64,000 nucleotides of DNA from Acanthochromis polyacanthus (GCF_021347895.1 NC_067117.1:32246067-32310066); one strand, 5' to 3'. Counted from the first letter of the stretch, positions 50,974-64,000 are shown. Notes: a model not told the origin generated them from the sequence alone. Made by a program: numbers and translations.

Positions 50974-52094
50974 GGATAAACTTAATGAGTTCAATTTTGT
51001 GTTTTTAATTGAAAAAGTACCTTCTAAAACTTTGACATTTCAGTTGACTTCTGTTGCTGAAAACAATCTAAAGCTCCATTTCTGCATCAATATTAAATTG
51101 TAAATTACAGTCAGATGTGTTCACTGTGTGCTACAGAGCTGCCCAGATATGCAGATTAAAAGGAAACATTGCCCTAATGTGTTTGACAAGAACCCCATGA
51201 GGACAACAACAGAAGCTGAGTGTGTTTGCAGCTGGACTAGATGAGGTCGGCCCAGCAGGACTCCACCTATAGGATGTGGACATTCAGTCAGCGTGACGGC
51301 AGTCACTGAGTTCATCAGACAGTCACATGTCCTCTAGTTCCACTTCTACACTTCCACTTCTATTTTCTGAATAATGCAGGCGTTCAAGATGAGAAATTTG
51401 ACCTCCTGAACCCCAGGCAGTGTCAGGCTGTTTATTATTTTATTTGCTCCTGTCATATTTTGCTCACCGTGGGCTCGTGTTTTTTTAATGCAATATGAAG
51501 TCCTGAACCTCTATGGAAACAGAACAACCAGCTAGAACGAAGGAGAACCCAAAGATGTGCAACAAAATTTACTGACATGAAGCTCACTTTCTTTCTTTTC
51601 TTTTTTTTGTTTTTTTGGGGGGCTTTTTGCAACATGTACAGCATTTTTCTACGTGCTCACTGGTGTCACCGGGTATTTTACCGCTAAACACAGCCTGCAG
51701 TTCAGCCTAGTCCAACTGAAAATCCTCTGAGTTTTATTAAAGGACTGTTGCCCCCAGCTGGGTCACTAATGGCTGCTTAGTGGCACTGAGGAGATCAGAA
51801 TAGCTTGTTTTTTGCAGAATCTCGGTTGATTATTCGGTTTATTTTTGGCAGTTTTATTTTTTCATTTGAGACACACAGGATAAAGTTTTGATGAAATGTC
51901 ACGACTTGAAGCCCATATTTGACTTCCAGACAGTTTGGGAACACAAACATACACATTATCAAAAAGACTAAAAATATTAGTATTAAATATTAGGAGTAAA
52001 CGCTCACATGGACCATTAAAGAGAACTGTTGTTATTATTGAAGACATACAGGAACAGAGAGACACTTAAACATACTGCCATGCCAGTTTCACCA

Positions 52095-52096
<2 letters not shown>

Positions 52097-52191
<95 letters not shown>
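52097..52191. repeat. GT microsatellite
   Basis: About 47 uninterrupted GT units. Confidence 0.95.
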
Positions 52192-52192
<1 letters not shown>

Positions 52193-52261
52193 CCCACTGC
52201 CTCCTGACAGCTTGTTCTGTCAGCTGGTGCTAAACTCCCACAACTTCTTCTCTCCTCCCTT

Positions 52262-52310
52262 TTTTCCTTTCCTTTCCTTTCCTTTCCTTTCCTTTCCTTT
52301 CCTTTCCCTT
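52262..52310. repeat. CCTTT pentanucleotide run
   Basis: About nine CCTTT units, the same unit as the array at 50405. Confidence 0.9.
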
Positions 52311-52344
52311 CTTATTAAGTAAAGTCCTTAAATTCACTTTGGTG

Positions 52345-52990
52345 ATATTCCACTTTGTACCTTTAAACTGATATTCTAACTCCAGCCAAAGTGCAAAAAT
52401 GAGGTTTACTGCTCCTTCAGTGTCGGCGTCCAAGTTTCTTGAAAATTTTTGCCAGAACTCAACCAAAGTTTTGTTCCATGTAGCATTAGAGAGCAAAGAA
52501 AAGTGAGAAAATCACACATGCAAAAAAAAAAAACATAAATAATTTTTGTTCAGTAAATATTTCAGTTGGAAAATCTGCAAACTTCTGGTTTCCTTAAAAG
52601 GAAGTTGCAGCGATGCAAAGTGTTCATTTGAAAGGAATCAAGAGTGGATCTAACTTTAAACCAGTTGAATTCATATTACTGCTTAAAATAATCTGGATGA
52701 ATTTATTTAGTTCAGTTTTCTGTTCTCAATTGAAGCACTAAATATACACGACCATTCAAAAGTTTGGAGTCACTTTTTTTTCAATGTTTCCAATTGAAAT
52801 ATTTACTGGAAAAAGTTGTGTTTTTTTGTAGGATTTTGTCACTTTGCTCTGCAATGTTATTTGGAAGAAAACTGGTTGAGTCGCAGCCAAATTTCTTTGG
52901 ATGTCATAACGCTGGAGCAGCGCTAAACCTTATTTTAGCACTGTGGCTGGAATTAGAATATCAGTTTAAAGGTACAAAGTAGAATTTCAA
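52345..52990. repeat. inverted duplication, possible MITE
   Basis: 52348-52505 and 52835-52985 are diverged inverted copies (landmark CTTTGTACCTTTAAACTGAT and its complement). Both arms can read LELEYQFKGTK on opposite strands. Confidence 0.7.
52746..52790 (-). mobile_element. family A MITE end fragment
   Basis: Only the terminal part is present (CGACCATTCAAAAGTTTGG...GTCAC, then T-rich); the rest is missing. Confidence 0.5.
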
Positions 52991-53071
52991 GTTGGTAGAA
53001 TCCACAGTAAACTTCAGTACTTTATTTTAACTGCAGCTCAAATACAGTTTTTACAGTGTAATAGATTTATA

Positions 53072-53447
53072 TGCACTACCGTTGAAAAGTTTGGGGTCAC
53101 CCAGACAATTTCATGTTTTCCATGAAAACTCACACTTTTATCCATGTGCTAACATAACTGCACAAGGGTTTTCTAATCATCAATGAGCCTTTCAACACCA
53201 TTAGCTAACACAATGTAGCATTAGAACACAGGAGTGATGGTTGCTGGAAATGTTCCTCTGTACCTCTATGGAGATACTCCATTACAAATCAGCCGTTTCC
53301 AGCTAGAATAATCATTTACCACATTAACAATGTCTAGACTCTATTTCTGATTCGTTTAATGTTATCTAAATTTTAAAAAAGAAACATCTTTTCTTTCAAA
53401 AATAAGGACATTTCTAAGTGACCCCAAAGTTTTGAATGGTCGTGTAT
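53072..53447 (+). mobile_element. family A MITE
   Basis: This is a complete copy ending just before the alternative promoter region. It keeps GTCTAGAC at 53332-53339, about 0.9 kb from the alternative first exon. Confidence 0.88.
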
Positions 53448-53929
53448 ATCCCAAAAGCTATGTTTTTTTCTGTGAATTATATTATAAAACATAATAAAAT
53501 CAAATTCTGAAGAATAAAATGCAAAACATATAGAAGTTAAATGTGTGTGTCAACCACATCTGTAGAGCTATGTTGGCCTTTACTGAACAACGCTGAAAAA
53601 AATGAAATCATGCATGTTATTTTCATTTTCTTTCCTTTCAGTGCTAAAACAGTTACAAAGTTATGTTAATGTTAAATATGTCTCCCTTGGTGAATTTACG
53701 GTTGATCCAAACATCTTTATATCTCTCTATATGACATTATATGATGCTATGAAGCATTTATCTACTATAAGAGTCTGTTTATCCTGAAGAGACGTGCAGC
53801 TCCAGACTCCCCCTCCTCCTCCTCTCATCATTATTCCATCCATCCCTCTGACCCATCTGTCTCTCCCAGACGCTCCCACCACTCCCCCTCTTTCTCTCCC
53901 CCCTCCTCCCCCACCCCCTCGCATTGACC

Positions 53930-54268
53930 CCTTTTGTTTGCAGCCATTGTGGGGGTGGTGGGGATTGTATGGGAGGCTGGAAGGGTCCGGTCAGCTGTTT
54001 CCTCAATATGCGTCTGGACAGTGTGGGAATGCGTGTGAGAAAAAGTTGCAGACAAAGCTCGGCGAGACTCAGAGTGTGAGTGTCGACCGGCGAGGACACA
54101 CAGCATCCGCGGGACATGTAGGTTCACTGCTGCGGAGGGAAGATTCCTTTATTTTTTGTTGTTTTGGTTTAGTTTTTAGCTTTTCTTTTTGCATCGGGAA
54201 AGGTTTTCATCACTGGAATACAAACATCTTTTTGTAAAACGACAGAGATCCGGTTGAGGGAAGAGACT
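53930..54268 (+). promoter_or_regulatory. candidate promoter/leader of the alternative pmepa1 first exon
   Basis: This is a locally GC-richer stretch with scattered CpGs (cgtctggac, ctcggcgag, gtcgaccggcgagg, catccgcggg) between AT-rich repeats and directly before the candidate first exon. It includes GTCTGGAC near 54012, one base off the palindromic Smad site. No TATA box was seen at a convincing distance. The start site cannot be placed from sequence alone. Confidence 0.4.
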
Positions 54269-54326
54269 ATGCAGCCGTCGTCAGGGAGCCACAACCATGA
54301 CAACTGTGTTCAGACACAACTGTGCG
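54269..54326 (+). CDS. pmepa1: probable alternative first coding exon of pmepa1
   Basis: An ATG at 54269 (A at -3) opens 19 codons plus one base, beginning MQPSSGSHNHDNCVQTQLC, and runs directly into a donor (gcg|gtgagt). The phase is 1, exactly that needed for exon 2 at 59658, where the junction codon becomes GCC (Ala) before QLEF. The resulting protein would have a short polar N terminus with two cysteines (C13, C19) in place of the longer first-exon sequence. Mammalian PMEPA1 is known to have isoforms from alternative first exons; that this is the fish counterpart is inference. No transcript evidence is available. Context: a GC-richer, CpG-containing leader at about 53930-54260 lies just upstream, unlike the AT-rich flanks. 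Confidence 0.6.
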
Positions 54327-54600
54327 GTGAGTGTCTCATCCGAGGAGAACATCCATGTTTTATCAGACGGCCCGTGGCTGCAGGTTTCTTCTCTCAGGCT
54401 GCTGCAGCAAGCACAAGAAGGAGGATAATATTCCTCAGGTTTCTGTTTTTTTCTTCTAAAGGCACGTTGCTTGGCACGCTGAAATTAAACCTTTACTGGA
54501 TTGACAGAAATAGAGCTGGAAGTCATTTTAGAAGCAAAAAACAAAAAGCCAAACGCTCTCTGGTTCTGCTTTTAAAATGTGGCAGTTTGATGCTTTAGAG

Positions 54601-54717
54601 CAGTGGTGTCAAACATAAGGCCCACAGGCCAAAACCAGCCCGCCACAGGGTCCAATCTGACCCATGGGACGGCTTTGAAAAGTATGAAAATTACTGAATA
54701 CTTCCTGTGAAAATACC
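54601..54717 (+). mobile_element. hAT-like element, left-end fragment
   Basis: It starts CAGTGGTGTCAAACATAAGG with the GGCCCACAGGCC and TCTGACCC interior typical of this family. It is followed directly by a family E repeat; no right end is seen. Confidence 0.55.
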
Positions 54718-54960
54718 TAACCCTTAGATGCACATGTGATTAGACCCTACACTCTTCCATGAGTAGGTCAGACATGAAAATCAAGTCATTTTTGTCATTC
54801 TGGTTCAGAATAATCATTTCTGTTATTGTTTGTGTTACAGTTTTGTCCACTCAGGAATGATTTCATGTTTGAAATCTGTTTATTTTTCACTTTATAGCAG
54901 ATATTGAACATTTTGATAATTGAAAAATAAGAATTTTGTGCAGAACAGCAATAGAAGAAT
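54718..54960 (+). repeat. family E dispersed repeat
   Basis: It starts TAACCCTTAGATGC and includes CCCTACACTCTTCC and AATAATCATTT; the inverse sequence occurs at 43500-43680. Confidence 0.55.
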
Positions 54961-55417
54961 GTCAACATCCATTTTGTTGTCATTTTTCCACTCTTTTCCT
55001 TCCAGCTTGTGCACTTCATCCCCTCTTGTATGATACTATCAGTGATAAAGAGCTGAAGGTAGAACTACAAATTTTAAAATTTCTTTAAAAGTACAAAAGT
55101 TAATGTAAAAATGTAAATTGAATGGATTAAAAATATGTTTTTTTGAGGAATAGCTAGAAAATTAAATAATCAAAACTTTATTACCAAAATATGATAAGAA
55201 GAAGACCTCAGATTGCGTAAACTATAGTTTTAAGGGGACTCTGGTTCTGCTCCAGTAGTTAAGTTTCTTTTGTGGATCTCGAAGCTTTGTCACAGAGTTG
55301 TGTGTTATTCTGAACGTGGTGTTTGGCGGTTAAAGGGTGAAGCTGTCCTCACAGCAGAAGGTTGTTGACCTCTGAGAAACAATTCAGGTTTGGTTAAAAC
55401 AGGAATGTCACGAAAGC

Positions 55418-55425
55418 GTCTAGAC
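55418..55425 (+). promoter_or_regulatory. palindromic Smad-binding element
   Basis: This is an exact GTCTAGAC about 1.1 kb after the alternative first exon, with a CAGAC half site 7 bp beyond. It is not in a recognised repeat. Confidence 0.45.
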
Positions 55426-55867
55426 GAATACCAGACTGCAAAAAAAAAAGTGAGTAAAACCAGCTAAACCTGGTGTTTAAGACCTTTTCCAGTTTTTCCA
55501 CAACTTGTTTGTGGTTTACAAAATTAACTGATGTTGATCTGGTTGTGTGAGTCAAACTAGGTAAATTCATACTGATTTGTGGATCTAATGCGTCCAAATA
55601 CAGCTCCGGTGTGAATAATATATGAATGGTTGCTTTCAGAAAATATCATGAATGAGTTATAGGAGTCACCTGACTGTCTGTGTGTGTGTGTCTGCCAGTG
55701 TTGTGTAAGAGTTAAGATGGTCAAAGGAACACAACCAGACTGTGAGAACTGTCTGGAAACCAGTGTGTGTGTTGTTGTTGTTGTCTGCAGGTTACTTTAT
55801 GTTCTTGTGTCTGACTTGGACCTGACCTCTGGCTGCTCCTCATGGAAAAAGTGTGAGAAAAAAAAGC

Positions 55868-56122
<255 letters not shown>

Positions 56123-56599
56123 GGACACTATACTGACCTCTACATGTCCAAAAGCCTGTTATTTTCTTCTCTCATCAGACAGAAAAGATATGACCCTCGT
56201 TGTATTGGAACTGCTGCTATATTAGCCACAACAGATGTGTGTGCTTTATTATTTATTTATAGAGTAATGATTTCATTTATAGCCAAATTGTGCTGGCACT
56301 ATAAACCAATTAACTGAACGTCTCAAATCAATAAGTAACTGCTAACTTTTGTGATATTCAAGTAAAAATGTCAGTGAGAAGCATTTGCCGCTGCACTCGT
56401 CAGTTTAAACGTGAGATGTGGTCATTTGAAGATGCTCCATTCAATAAAATATATTTTATAAGCTAAATAATTAATTTTCAGTAAAAGACTGTGTCAAGGC
56501 CATCCAACTACAGATTGATATACTGTAGTGCTGTTTAAATTTAAACCACATCTTTTTTTGTTCTCATATATGACCAATTTTTGTCATGTTGTTTCGTTG

Positions 56600-56855
56600 C
56601 TCCGCAAAGGAAAGCAGCAGAGTTATGTGACAATCGGCGTAGGTTTGTCTGTCTGTCTGTCTGTTAGCAACATTACTTAAAAACAGACTAACAGATTTGG
56701 ATGAAATTTTCAGGGAAAGTCAGAAATGATATAAAGACTAAGTGATTAGATTTTGGCAGTGATGCAGCTTGTAGTCTCCTACTTATCAGGTAAAAATGAA
56801 ATGACTGAGCAGCCTTGGCGGAGTACTGCGCTCTCTGAATGCTTTTCTTCTTTTG
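56600..56855 (+). mobile_element. R2-family repeat, internally deleted copy c
   Basis: Left end GCTCCGCAAAGG, interior GTCTGTCTGTCTGTTAGC and GATGAAATTTTCAGGG, then a jump to the right end CAGCCTTGGCGGAGTACTGC. About 380 bp of interior found in copies b and d is missing. Confidence 0.65.
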
Positions 56856-57038
56856 TTATTGTGACTGAGGTTATAATTCAGATGTGAGAGATTAATAGGT
56901 GTTTATAGCTCATGCTTTTACTTCCATATTATCAACCACCTGACAATTTGTCAAGTTTGTTAATGTTTGTACTGTTTTTTCTGACGATTGAGGATTAAAT
57001 ACAGACAAGTGACTCTGCTACATGTGTTTATATGCATG

Positions 57039-57411
57039 TACACTACTGTTCAAAAGTTTGGGGTCACCCAGACAATTTCATGTTTTCCATGAAAACTCAC
57101 ACTTTTATTCATGTGTTTACATAGCTGCACAAGGGTTTTCTAATCATCAGTTAGCATTTCAACACCATTAGCTAACACAATGTAGCATCAGAACACAGGA
57201 GTGATGGTTGCTGGAAATGTTCCTCTGTACCCCTATGGAGATATTCCATTAAAAATCAGCCGTTTCCAGCTAGAATAGTCATTTACCACATTAACAATGT
57301 CTAGACTGTATTTCTAATTTGTTTAATGTTACCTTCATTGAAATTTTTTTATTTTTTATTTTTTTAAATAGGGACATTTGTAAGTGACCCAAACTTTTAA
57401 ATGGTTGTGTA
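57039..57411 (+). mobile_element. family A MITE
   Basis: This is a complete copy just before Tc1 copy 2, with intact GTCTAGAC at 57299-57306. Confidence 0.88.
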
Positions 57412-57535
57412 TGCAGTCTGTGCTCCACATATTAGTTTCTGCTTTATTTACAAATACAGCCAAATCCCCATGTACATGTGCTTCGGACTTATATGCGTGA
57501 TTTAATTCGTTGTATTTTACATTAAACAGTACATA

Positions 57536-59170
<1,635 letters not shown>

Positions 59171-59657
59171 TAGCTTTTGGATGTTCATTTTCTTGTATTT
59201 GTTTCTCTTCTATATCCTTTGTTAATGTAGTGCTGTAAAGATCAGCAATTGAAAATGGTTTATTTCATGTGAGTAAATGCAGCAGGGTTTTACTGCCCTT
59301 TTGTGAAAGAAAACTTGAAACCTGTTAGTTGGGATTAGAGCTGTCACTGCTTTCTAACCTAATAAAAGAATGTTAATTATGTTCCTCAGGGGCAGTAGTA
59401 GAAATCACTTCTACCACACAGTATGAGGTCTGTGGGACCAGATTGAAAACAACTGTCCAAATTAATGCATCACATCCCGACATATCCTGATTTATAATCT
59501 CTAGTTTGCAGCATCTTACACTCTTTATGATGAAAATAGTCTACAGACTCTCCTTTCCTGGTGAACAGTAACTCTCTCTCAGATTCTCTCTGCAGGGTGA
59601 ATCGTGTTTTCCTCGACTCACAAACTGACCTCCATCTTCGTTTCTGTTTCGCTGCAG

Positions 59658-59812
59658 CCCAGCTGGAGTTCGTCCAGATCCTGGTGATCGTGGTCGTCAT
59701 GATGGTCATGGTGGTGGTGATCACCTGTCTGCTGAACCATTACCGCCTATCAGCGCGCTCCCTCCTCTCCAGACACGCCCCCACACGCAGGAGACACCTG
59801 CCGTTGGCCAAC
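59658..59812 (+). CDS. pmepa1: pmepa1 coding exon 2 (transmembrane exon)
   Basis: This exon carries the membrane span and start of the cytosolic tail. The acceptor is a pyrimidine-rich tract ending gctgcag. The first two bases complete the phase-1 codon from exon 1 to give T33, then [13 protein letters not shown]. The hydrophobic span is roughly residues 37-58 (FVQIL...ITCLL), followed by [14 protein letters not shown] and a basic stop-transfer stretch (PTRRRH). The exon ends in phase 0 after residue 84 at donor gtaagt (59813). The sequence is close to known PMEPA1 and to LDLRAD4 in this region, which share the ELEFVQ/TM/SARS core. It joins either exon 1 (15580) or the alternative first exon (54269) in frame. 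Confidence 0.95.
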
Positions 59813-59911
59813 GTAAGTCCAAGACCACGTTTACACCTGGACCTCTGTTACACTCATGTTTTCTCTGTTCACTTTTACCCACACTGACGTTATCTGAGCA
59901 GAAATGGATCT

Positions 59912-60670
59912 GGGGCCGAGGATCAAGTGATTAGATTTTGGCAGTGATGCAGCTTGTAGTCTGGATCCACGGATTTGTTAAAGATTTTTGTATCATTGTG
60001 AGATAGCGACACGGCGTCACTGTAACCATGACAACAAGTGAACACTACATCAGCTGCCTGCTGATGATCACATGATTGTGATCCTACTAGAAATGGACTG
60101 CTGTGGACTTATCAGGACTTATCCATTGGCAAATAATACAAGGAACATTTGATTAAATTGTGGGGGTGTTTCTGAGTCCCATCAATTCCGACCACCCGCC
60201 ACAGATTAAGGTCACGTGAGTCAGTTTCCGTACATAACGTACACATGCACAACACACGCCTGTGCACATTTTGTTTGTGGGTTCATCTATATTAAATGGG
60301 CACATTCTTTGTTTCCGCGATTTCTGATCATTAATCACTAATAGACAAATGAAGAGTTCATTTGCAAAAACAGGTAATTCCGTTTTGAGAAAACTCTTTT
60401 TTTAATTGTTTACTTGAGATAATAACAACACTAATAATTTTTTCTCTATTTTGTCATGTATTTTTCTACTGAATCAAATCCACTCAACTTCAGTTTGACT
60501 GATATTATCTAAAAAAAACAATAAAATAAAAGGTTTTCTGAAAATTTATCAAAACGGAGTGATCTGTTTTTGCAAATGAACTCTTCAAAATGCTGTGTTT
60601 CTGACAATGCCATTATGAGGGCATGAGCAGCCTTGGCAGAATCCTGTGCTGTCTGAGTGCTCTTCTAGTT
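59912..60670 (+). mobile_element. R2-family repeat, copy d, interrupted
   Basis: This 5'-truncated copy in intron 2 starts at ggatcaagtgattag, includes GGATCCACGGATTTG and ACGTACACATGCAC, and ends CAGCCTTGGCAGAATCCTG. A palindromic MITE at 60351-60586 interrupts it. Confidence 0.65.
60351..60586. mobile_element. palindromic MITE nested in R2 copy d
   Basis: Inverted ends GAAGAGTTCATTTGCAAAAA (60351) and TTTTTGCAAATGAACTCTTC (to 60586) enclose 236 bp of AT-rich noncoding sequence. The subterminal sequence also matches (gttttgagaaaac / ttatcaaaacgg). Confidence 0.75.
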
Positions 60671-60987
60671 TTAGCATTTGACATTTTGAAAAAAGTTTTT
60701 TCACTTTTTGACTTTTTTTCTCATTTATGGCATTATAACAGCATCATACTGTACAAGGACATTTTTGAGTTCTCTCTACTTCTAGCTGTGGTTGCATTGT
60801 TTCCATAGAGGTGCAGGAGTTTATAGTGCAATAGACAACACAGAGAAACTTCTTAGGTTCAGAGCGTTCACAGCAATCATTTAAAGTTGACGTATAAAGT
60901 ACCTTTAAGGGGTTCAATAAAGGAATTTATTCTAAGTAAATATGCCGTGAGCAATACAACTCTCTTTGCAGGTAAACAATGGAACAT

Positions 60988-61357
60988 ACACTACCATTCA
61001 AAAGTTTGGGGTCACTTAAAGATGTCATTATTTTTGAAAGAAAAGCATTTTTTATTCAATGAAGATAACATTAAATTAAACAGGAATACATTCTAGACAT
61101 TGTTAATGTGGTAAATGACTATTCTAGATGGAAACAGCTGATTTTTAATGGAATATCTCCATAGGGGTACAGAGGAACATTTCCAGCAACCATCACTCCT
61201 GTGTTCTAATGCTACATTGTGTTAGCTAATGATGTTGAAAGGCTCATTGATGATTAGAAAACCCTTGTGCTGTTATGTTAGCACATGAATAAAAGTGTGA
61301 GTTTTCATGGAAAACATGAAATTGTCTGGGTGACCCCAAACTTTTGAACAGTAGAGT
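60988..61357 (-). mobile_element. family A MITE
   Basis: This complete copy is in intron 2. The octamer is TTCTAGAC here, one base off. Confidence 0.88.
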
Positions 61358-61750
61358 ATATAGACAACAAATAAACAAATATAAAACTTACAGAATGTTT
61401 TTTTAAGAAGAAACTATAAAGATTATAGCCGCTGCTATTACAGTTACTAATCTTTATGAGCGGGCTTAGACACTGAAGAGTCGGGCAGCAGCTTCAGTAG
61501 ATTAGTCACTGCGAGGACGGCCCTTAATAAAAGACAGATTCAGAAGAAAAGCAGTGTTTGAGCTCCGCTGAGTGACAGCATGTGATCACGGTGATTAAAC
61601 GCTGCTGCGGGCTAATGCTAACACACTGACTCACTTCTTCATTAGGGGCCGCCACGTCTATTTCGAGAAACACATGCACCGACTTACACCTGAGGCTTCT
61701 TCAAACATATGACTGCACATCCTGAGTCACCTGCTACTGAATCACCATGT

Positions 61751-61790
61751 GTGTCTGTGTGTGTGTGTGCGTGTGTGTGTGTGTGTGCAG
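61751..61790. repeat. GT microsatellite in intron 2
   Basis: A short GT run with a single GC interruption. Confidence 0.85.
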
Positions 61791-62621
61791 CTCCAGTCTA
61801 CAAGTGAGATATGAGTAAAGGATGAAGCATGAACACACACAGAGCTCCTGATAAGCTCATGAGAGTCATAGCGTCCCAGTTAATTTGGATTAGCAGACAG
61901 ACACACTGACACACATACAAGTCAGACACGCAGGCCGGAGATCTGTTTCCAGAGAACAACAAAAATCGCTCAGAATTTCCCGTCACAGGCTATTATTGAG
62001 GTTTCTTTTGTCATTTCTTCAGTAAAAGTTTCACAACGGCGTGAAATCAAGTTCAGGGTTCAAGTATAGCTTCATTCAGGCTGGCTGGAGTTAAACGGAA
62101 CAATGTTTTTTCAGCTTTACCGAAACAGATATGATATGAATGAACAGCATGTGGTCAGGTGGCATGAAGACAATGATTAAAGTTATGTGGACATTTGAAA
62201 AAGCACAGGACAGGTGAATCTTTGGTGTGCACCAGCTGAGCCCTCTAGTGGACAAAAATGTATTTTAAAAAAAGAAGAAGAAGAAGCACAGTGCAATTTT
62301 CTGTATTCTTTTTTTCACACAAAACTAACAGAATTGCATTTTAAACAACCAAAAGCATACTAGAGTTTGCTGTTGGTGTAGGAAAAAGTGAAAATCCTTC
62401 TTTGACAAAAAGAATTAGTTAATAAATCCTTAGATATTAGCGATTGCGTGATTTGTCGGACAGTTTGTGATAAAACAGAGGAAACCCAACATCAATTTCT
62501 GTCTGTCCATGTCAGCTCCAGAAGCAAAAAACAGGCAACAGTTCTTAGAGTACATTATTACGCGTGTGATCCGGTACATTTTGGTTTCAATTATTGTAAT
62601 ATTTCTATCTGTTTCCTACAG

Positions 62622-62675
62622 GAGGGAGGTCTGTGGTCCTCTGAGTCAACAGGGACAAGCAGTGCTCTGAATGAG
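62622..62675 (+). CDS. pmepa1: pmepa1 coding exon 3
   Basis: This is an 18-codon exon encoding EGGLWSSESTGTSSALNE (residues 85-102). It matches the E-G-C-L-W-P-S-E-S segment of mammalian PMEPA1, with Gly and Ser replacing Cys and Pro. It is bounded by acceptor tttcctacag and donor gtgagt (62676) and is phase 0 at both ends. The rest of the cytosolic tail, where mammalian proteins have the PPNR Smad-interaction motif and two PY motifs, must lie beyond 64000. It is the last coding exon visible, so the gene is partial in this window. Confidence 0.92.
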
Positions 62676-64000
62676 GTGAGTCCTCCTTCATTCAGTCAGT
62701 TTTTTTAGGAAAAACTCGAGTATAAATTCATATTTACCTGTTAATTATGATGCAGCAGCAGTAAATGTAATGTGATATTATTGGGGACAATATTCTAACG
62801 GTAAAAGATGGTAAAATTGTGGCAAAAGCTTTTAAACTGAACAACAGAGTTAAAGCATGTGCACAAAATGTTTTGTAGAAAGATGAAATGTGGAGTACTC
62901 AAAACATAATGGTGTAAACTTAAGATAATATAGGGGTCATTCCACAATTGGAGGACATTTGGACTTCAAAATTTAAAAGTAATTCAAATTTCTGCTATAT
63001 ATTCATCAGTAATAGCTAATAAACTATTTAAGAATTGAATGGCTCAGCTTACACATAAATGGTACCATTTTTATACATGTTTTCTGTGTTGTTTGCTAAC
63101 CCTACTGTAATCACAGTAACAGGGTTGCTAATCCATGCTAATGTTAGCTTTTTCTCAGCAGTAGAAGCTAGATATTTAGCTAGCTGTTACTCCTGACCAA
63201 GAGGACAAACTGACTGATGGAAAACAGTCAAAAGAATTAGTCTGATCCTGATAATATGAGGTAGAGTGAGACATTCAATGGGCTGACAATGTAATAAAAA
63301 TATGAACAATAGAAGAGAGGACATAGCTTTGCTCTAAACGTTCTTTAGCAAAACAGCTGAATGATGAAGTCAACGACAAAAACAAGACACAAAACAACAG
63401 AAATGAGAACCAAAACGACAAAAATAAGACACAAAAAAACAACACAGAACAACAAGGTCATTGTGGGACACACGCTCCATGCACAATAATAATTATTTAA
63501 AATATTATGCTGATTAAAAAATGTTCCCACAATTATAAGAGACATCAATCTACAAAATACCAAAAAAGGAGATTTAAAGTGAATTTTAACTGTTTTATTT
63601 GAGATCCAATTTGGTCATCATTGGGGTGGGACAAGAAAAAATGTCACTTATTGGGAACTCCAGACTTATTTGGTGTTTAAAAAATATTTTCAAACATTCT
63701 TTTCTCTTGATTTGATTTCCGGAGAAATAAATGTACACAACTGCAGGTTTTAGTATTTTGTACATGGATTATGTAAAATTTGAAGGGTGGGCCGTAAAAT
63801 GTCCTTTAATTATGGACTGACCCATAACTGTTAAAAATGTGTAAGAAGCAAAACAATCCATAATGGTGTATTATGCATAAAAACTGTGTCAAAAAAAACA
63901 ATAACTGAAAGTAAGTAGTAACTAGTAAATAATAGCTATCAAAAATACATCCTACTGTATAGGCATGGAAAAACTGACCAACTCTCACAGCATAAAAGCT
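62676..64000 (+). other. pmepa1: pmepa1 intron 3, incomplete
   Basis: The sequence after donor gtgagt is AT-rich and noncoding to the window edge. No exon with the expected PY or PPNR motifs is seen, so the terminal exon lies further right. No clear repeat boundary was recognised apart from short aac/aca-rich stretches near 63370-63460. Confidence 0.7.

Larger units (their letters stand above)
59813..62621 (+). other. pmepa1: pmepa1 intron 2
   Basis: This is a 2.8-kb phase-0 intron between donor gtaagt and acceptor cctacag. It holds an R2-family repeat (59912-60670) with a nested MITE, a family A MITE (60988-61357) and a GT run at 61751-61790. The region around 61430-61740 is unique-looking, with no coding signal. 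Confidence 0.85.

Noticed and set aside
50529..51008. 159-codon hydrophobic FPFLS frame resembling a membrane protein
   Set aside because: Pure translation of the TTTCC array; no stops occur because the unit lacks them.

Overview
The window looks like ray-finned fish nuclear DNA, probably from a percomorph. The grounds are several Tc1/mariner copies, many short palindromic MITEs, a tRNA-derived SINE, long CA/GT and TTTCC microsatellites, and one vertebrate gene spread over very long introns. The assignment rests on repeat types and one recognised gene; no species can be named.

The only host gene recognised with confidence is pmepa1 (prostate transmembrane protein androgen induced 1, TMEPAI) on the + strand. 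Coding exon 1 is 15580-15676, exon 2 is 59658-59812 (the membrane span) and exon 3 is 62622-62675. Splice phases agree (phase 1, then phase 0) and all boundaries are GT-AG. The last exon, expected to carry the Smad-interaction and PY motifs, lies beyond the right edge. A probable alternative first exon at 54269-54326 also ends in phase 1 and would join the same exon 2. The visible long isoform is 102 residues.

Layout: 1-15000 is upstream intergenic DNA with a Tc1 copy (2064-3695), a decayed Tc1 (7853-9250), a SINE nested in another repeat, a large inverted-repeat cluster (12651-14590) and one weak unrecognised exon-like pair (1253-1668). 15040-15579 is the purine-rich promoter and leader. 15677-59657 is a 44-kb intron 1. 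It holds an ancient ~165-bp tandem array (16790-18300), a THAP-domain remnant (20812-20952), a possible TATA-to-poly(A) mini-gene (24510-24782), a stretch dense in Smad motifs (27781-28380), many copies of one ~370-bp Tc1-like MITE (family A), other decayed transposons, microsatellites, and a second Tc1 copy with an almost complete transposase (57536-59170). Introns 2 and 3 fill the rest.

The most interesting signal is regulatory. Mammalian PMEPA1 is a direct TGF-beta/Smad target and a feedback inhibitor of that pathway. I find ten copies of the palindromic Smad site GTCTAGAC between 28570 and 57306, where about one is expected by chance in 64 kb. Half lie inside family A MITEs, and one pair was made when a hAT MITE duplicated the site as its 8-bp target. 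A 600-bp stretch with about 22 GTCT/AGAC half sites and three copies of TTAATTAGTCTG lies in the same intron. Together these suggest a transposon-assisted Smad-responsive intron; binding and function are inference.
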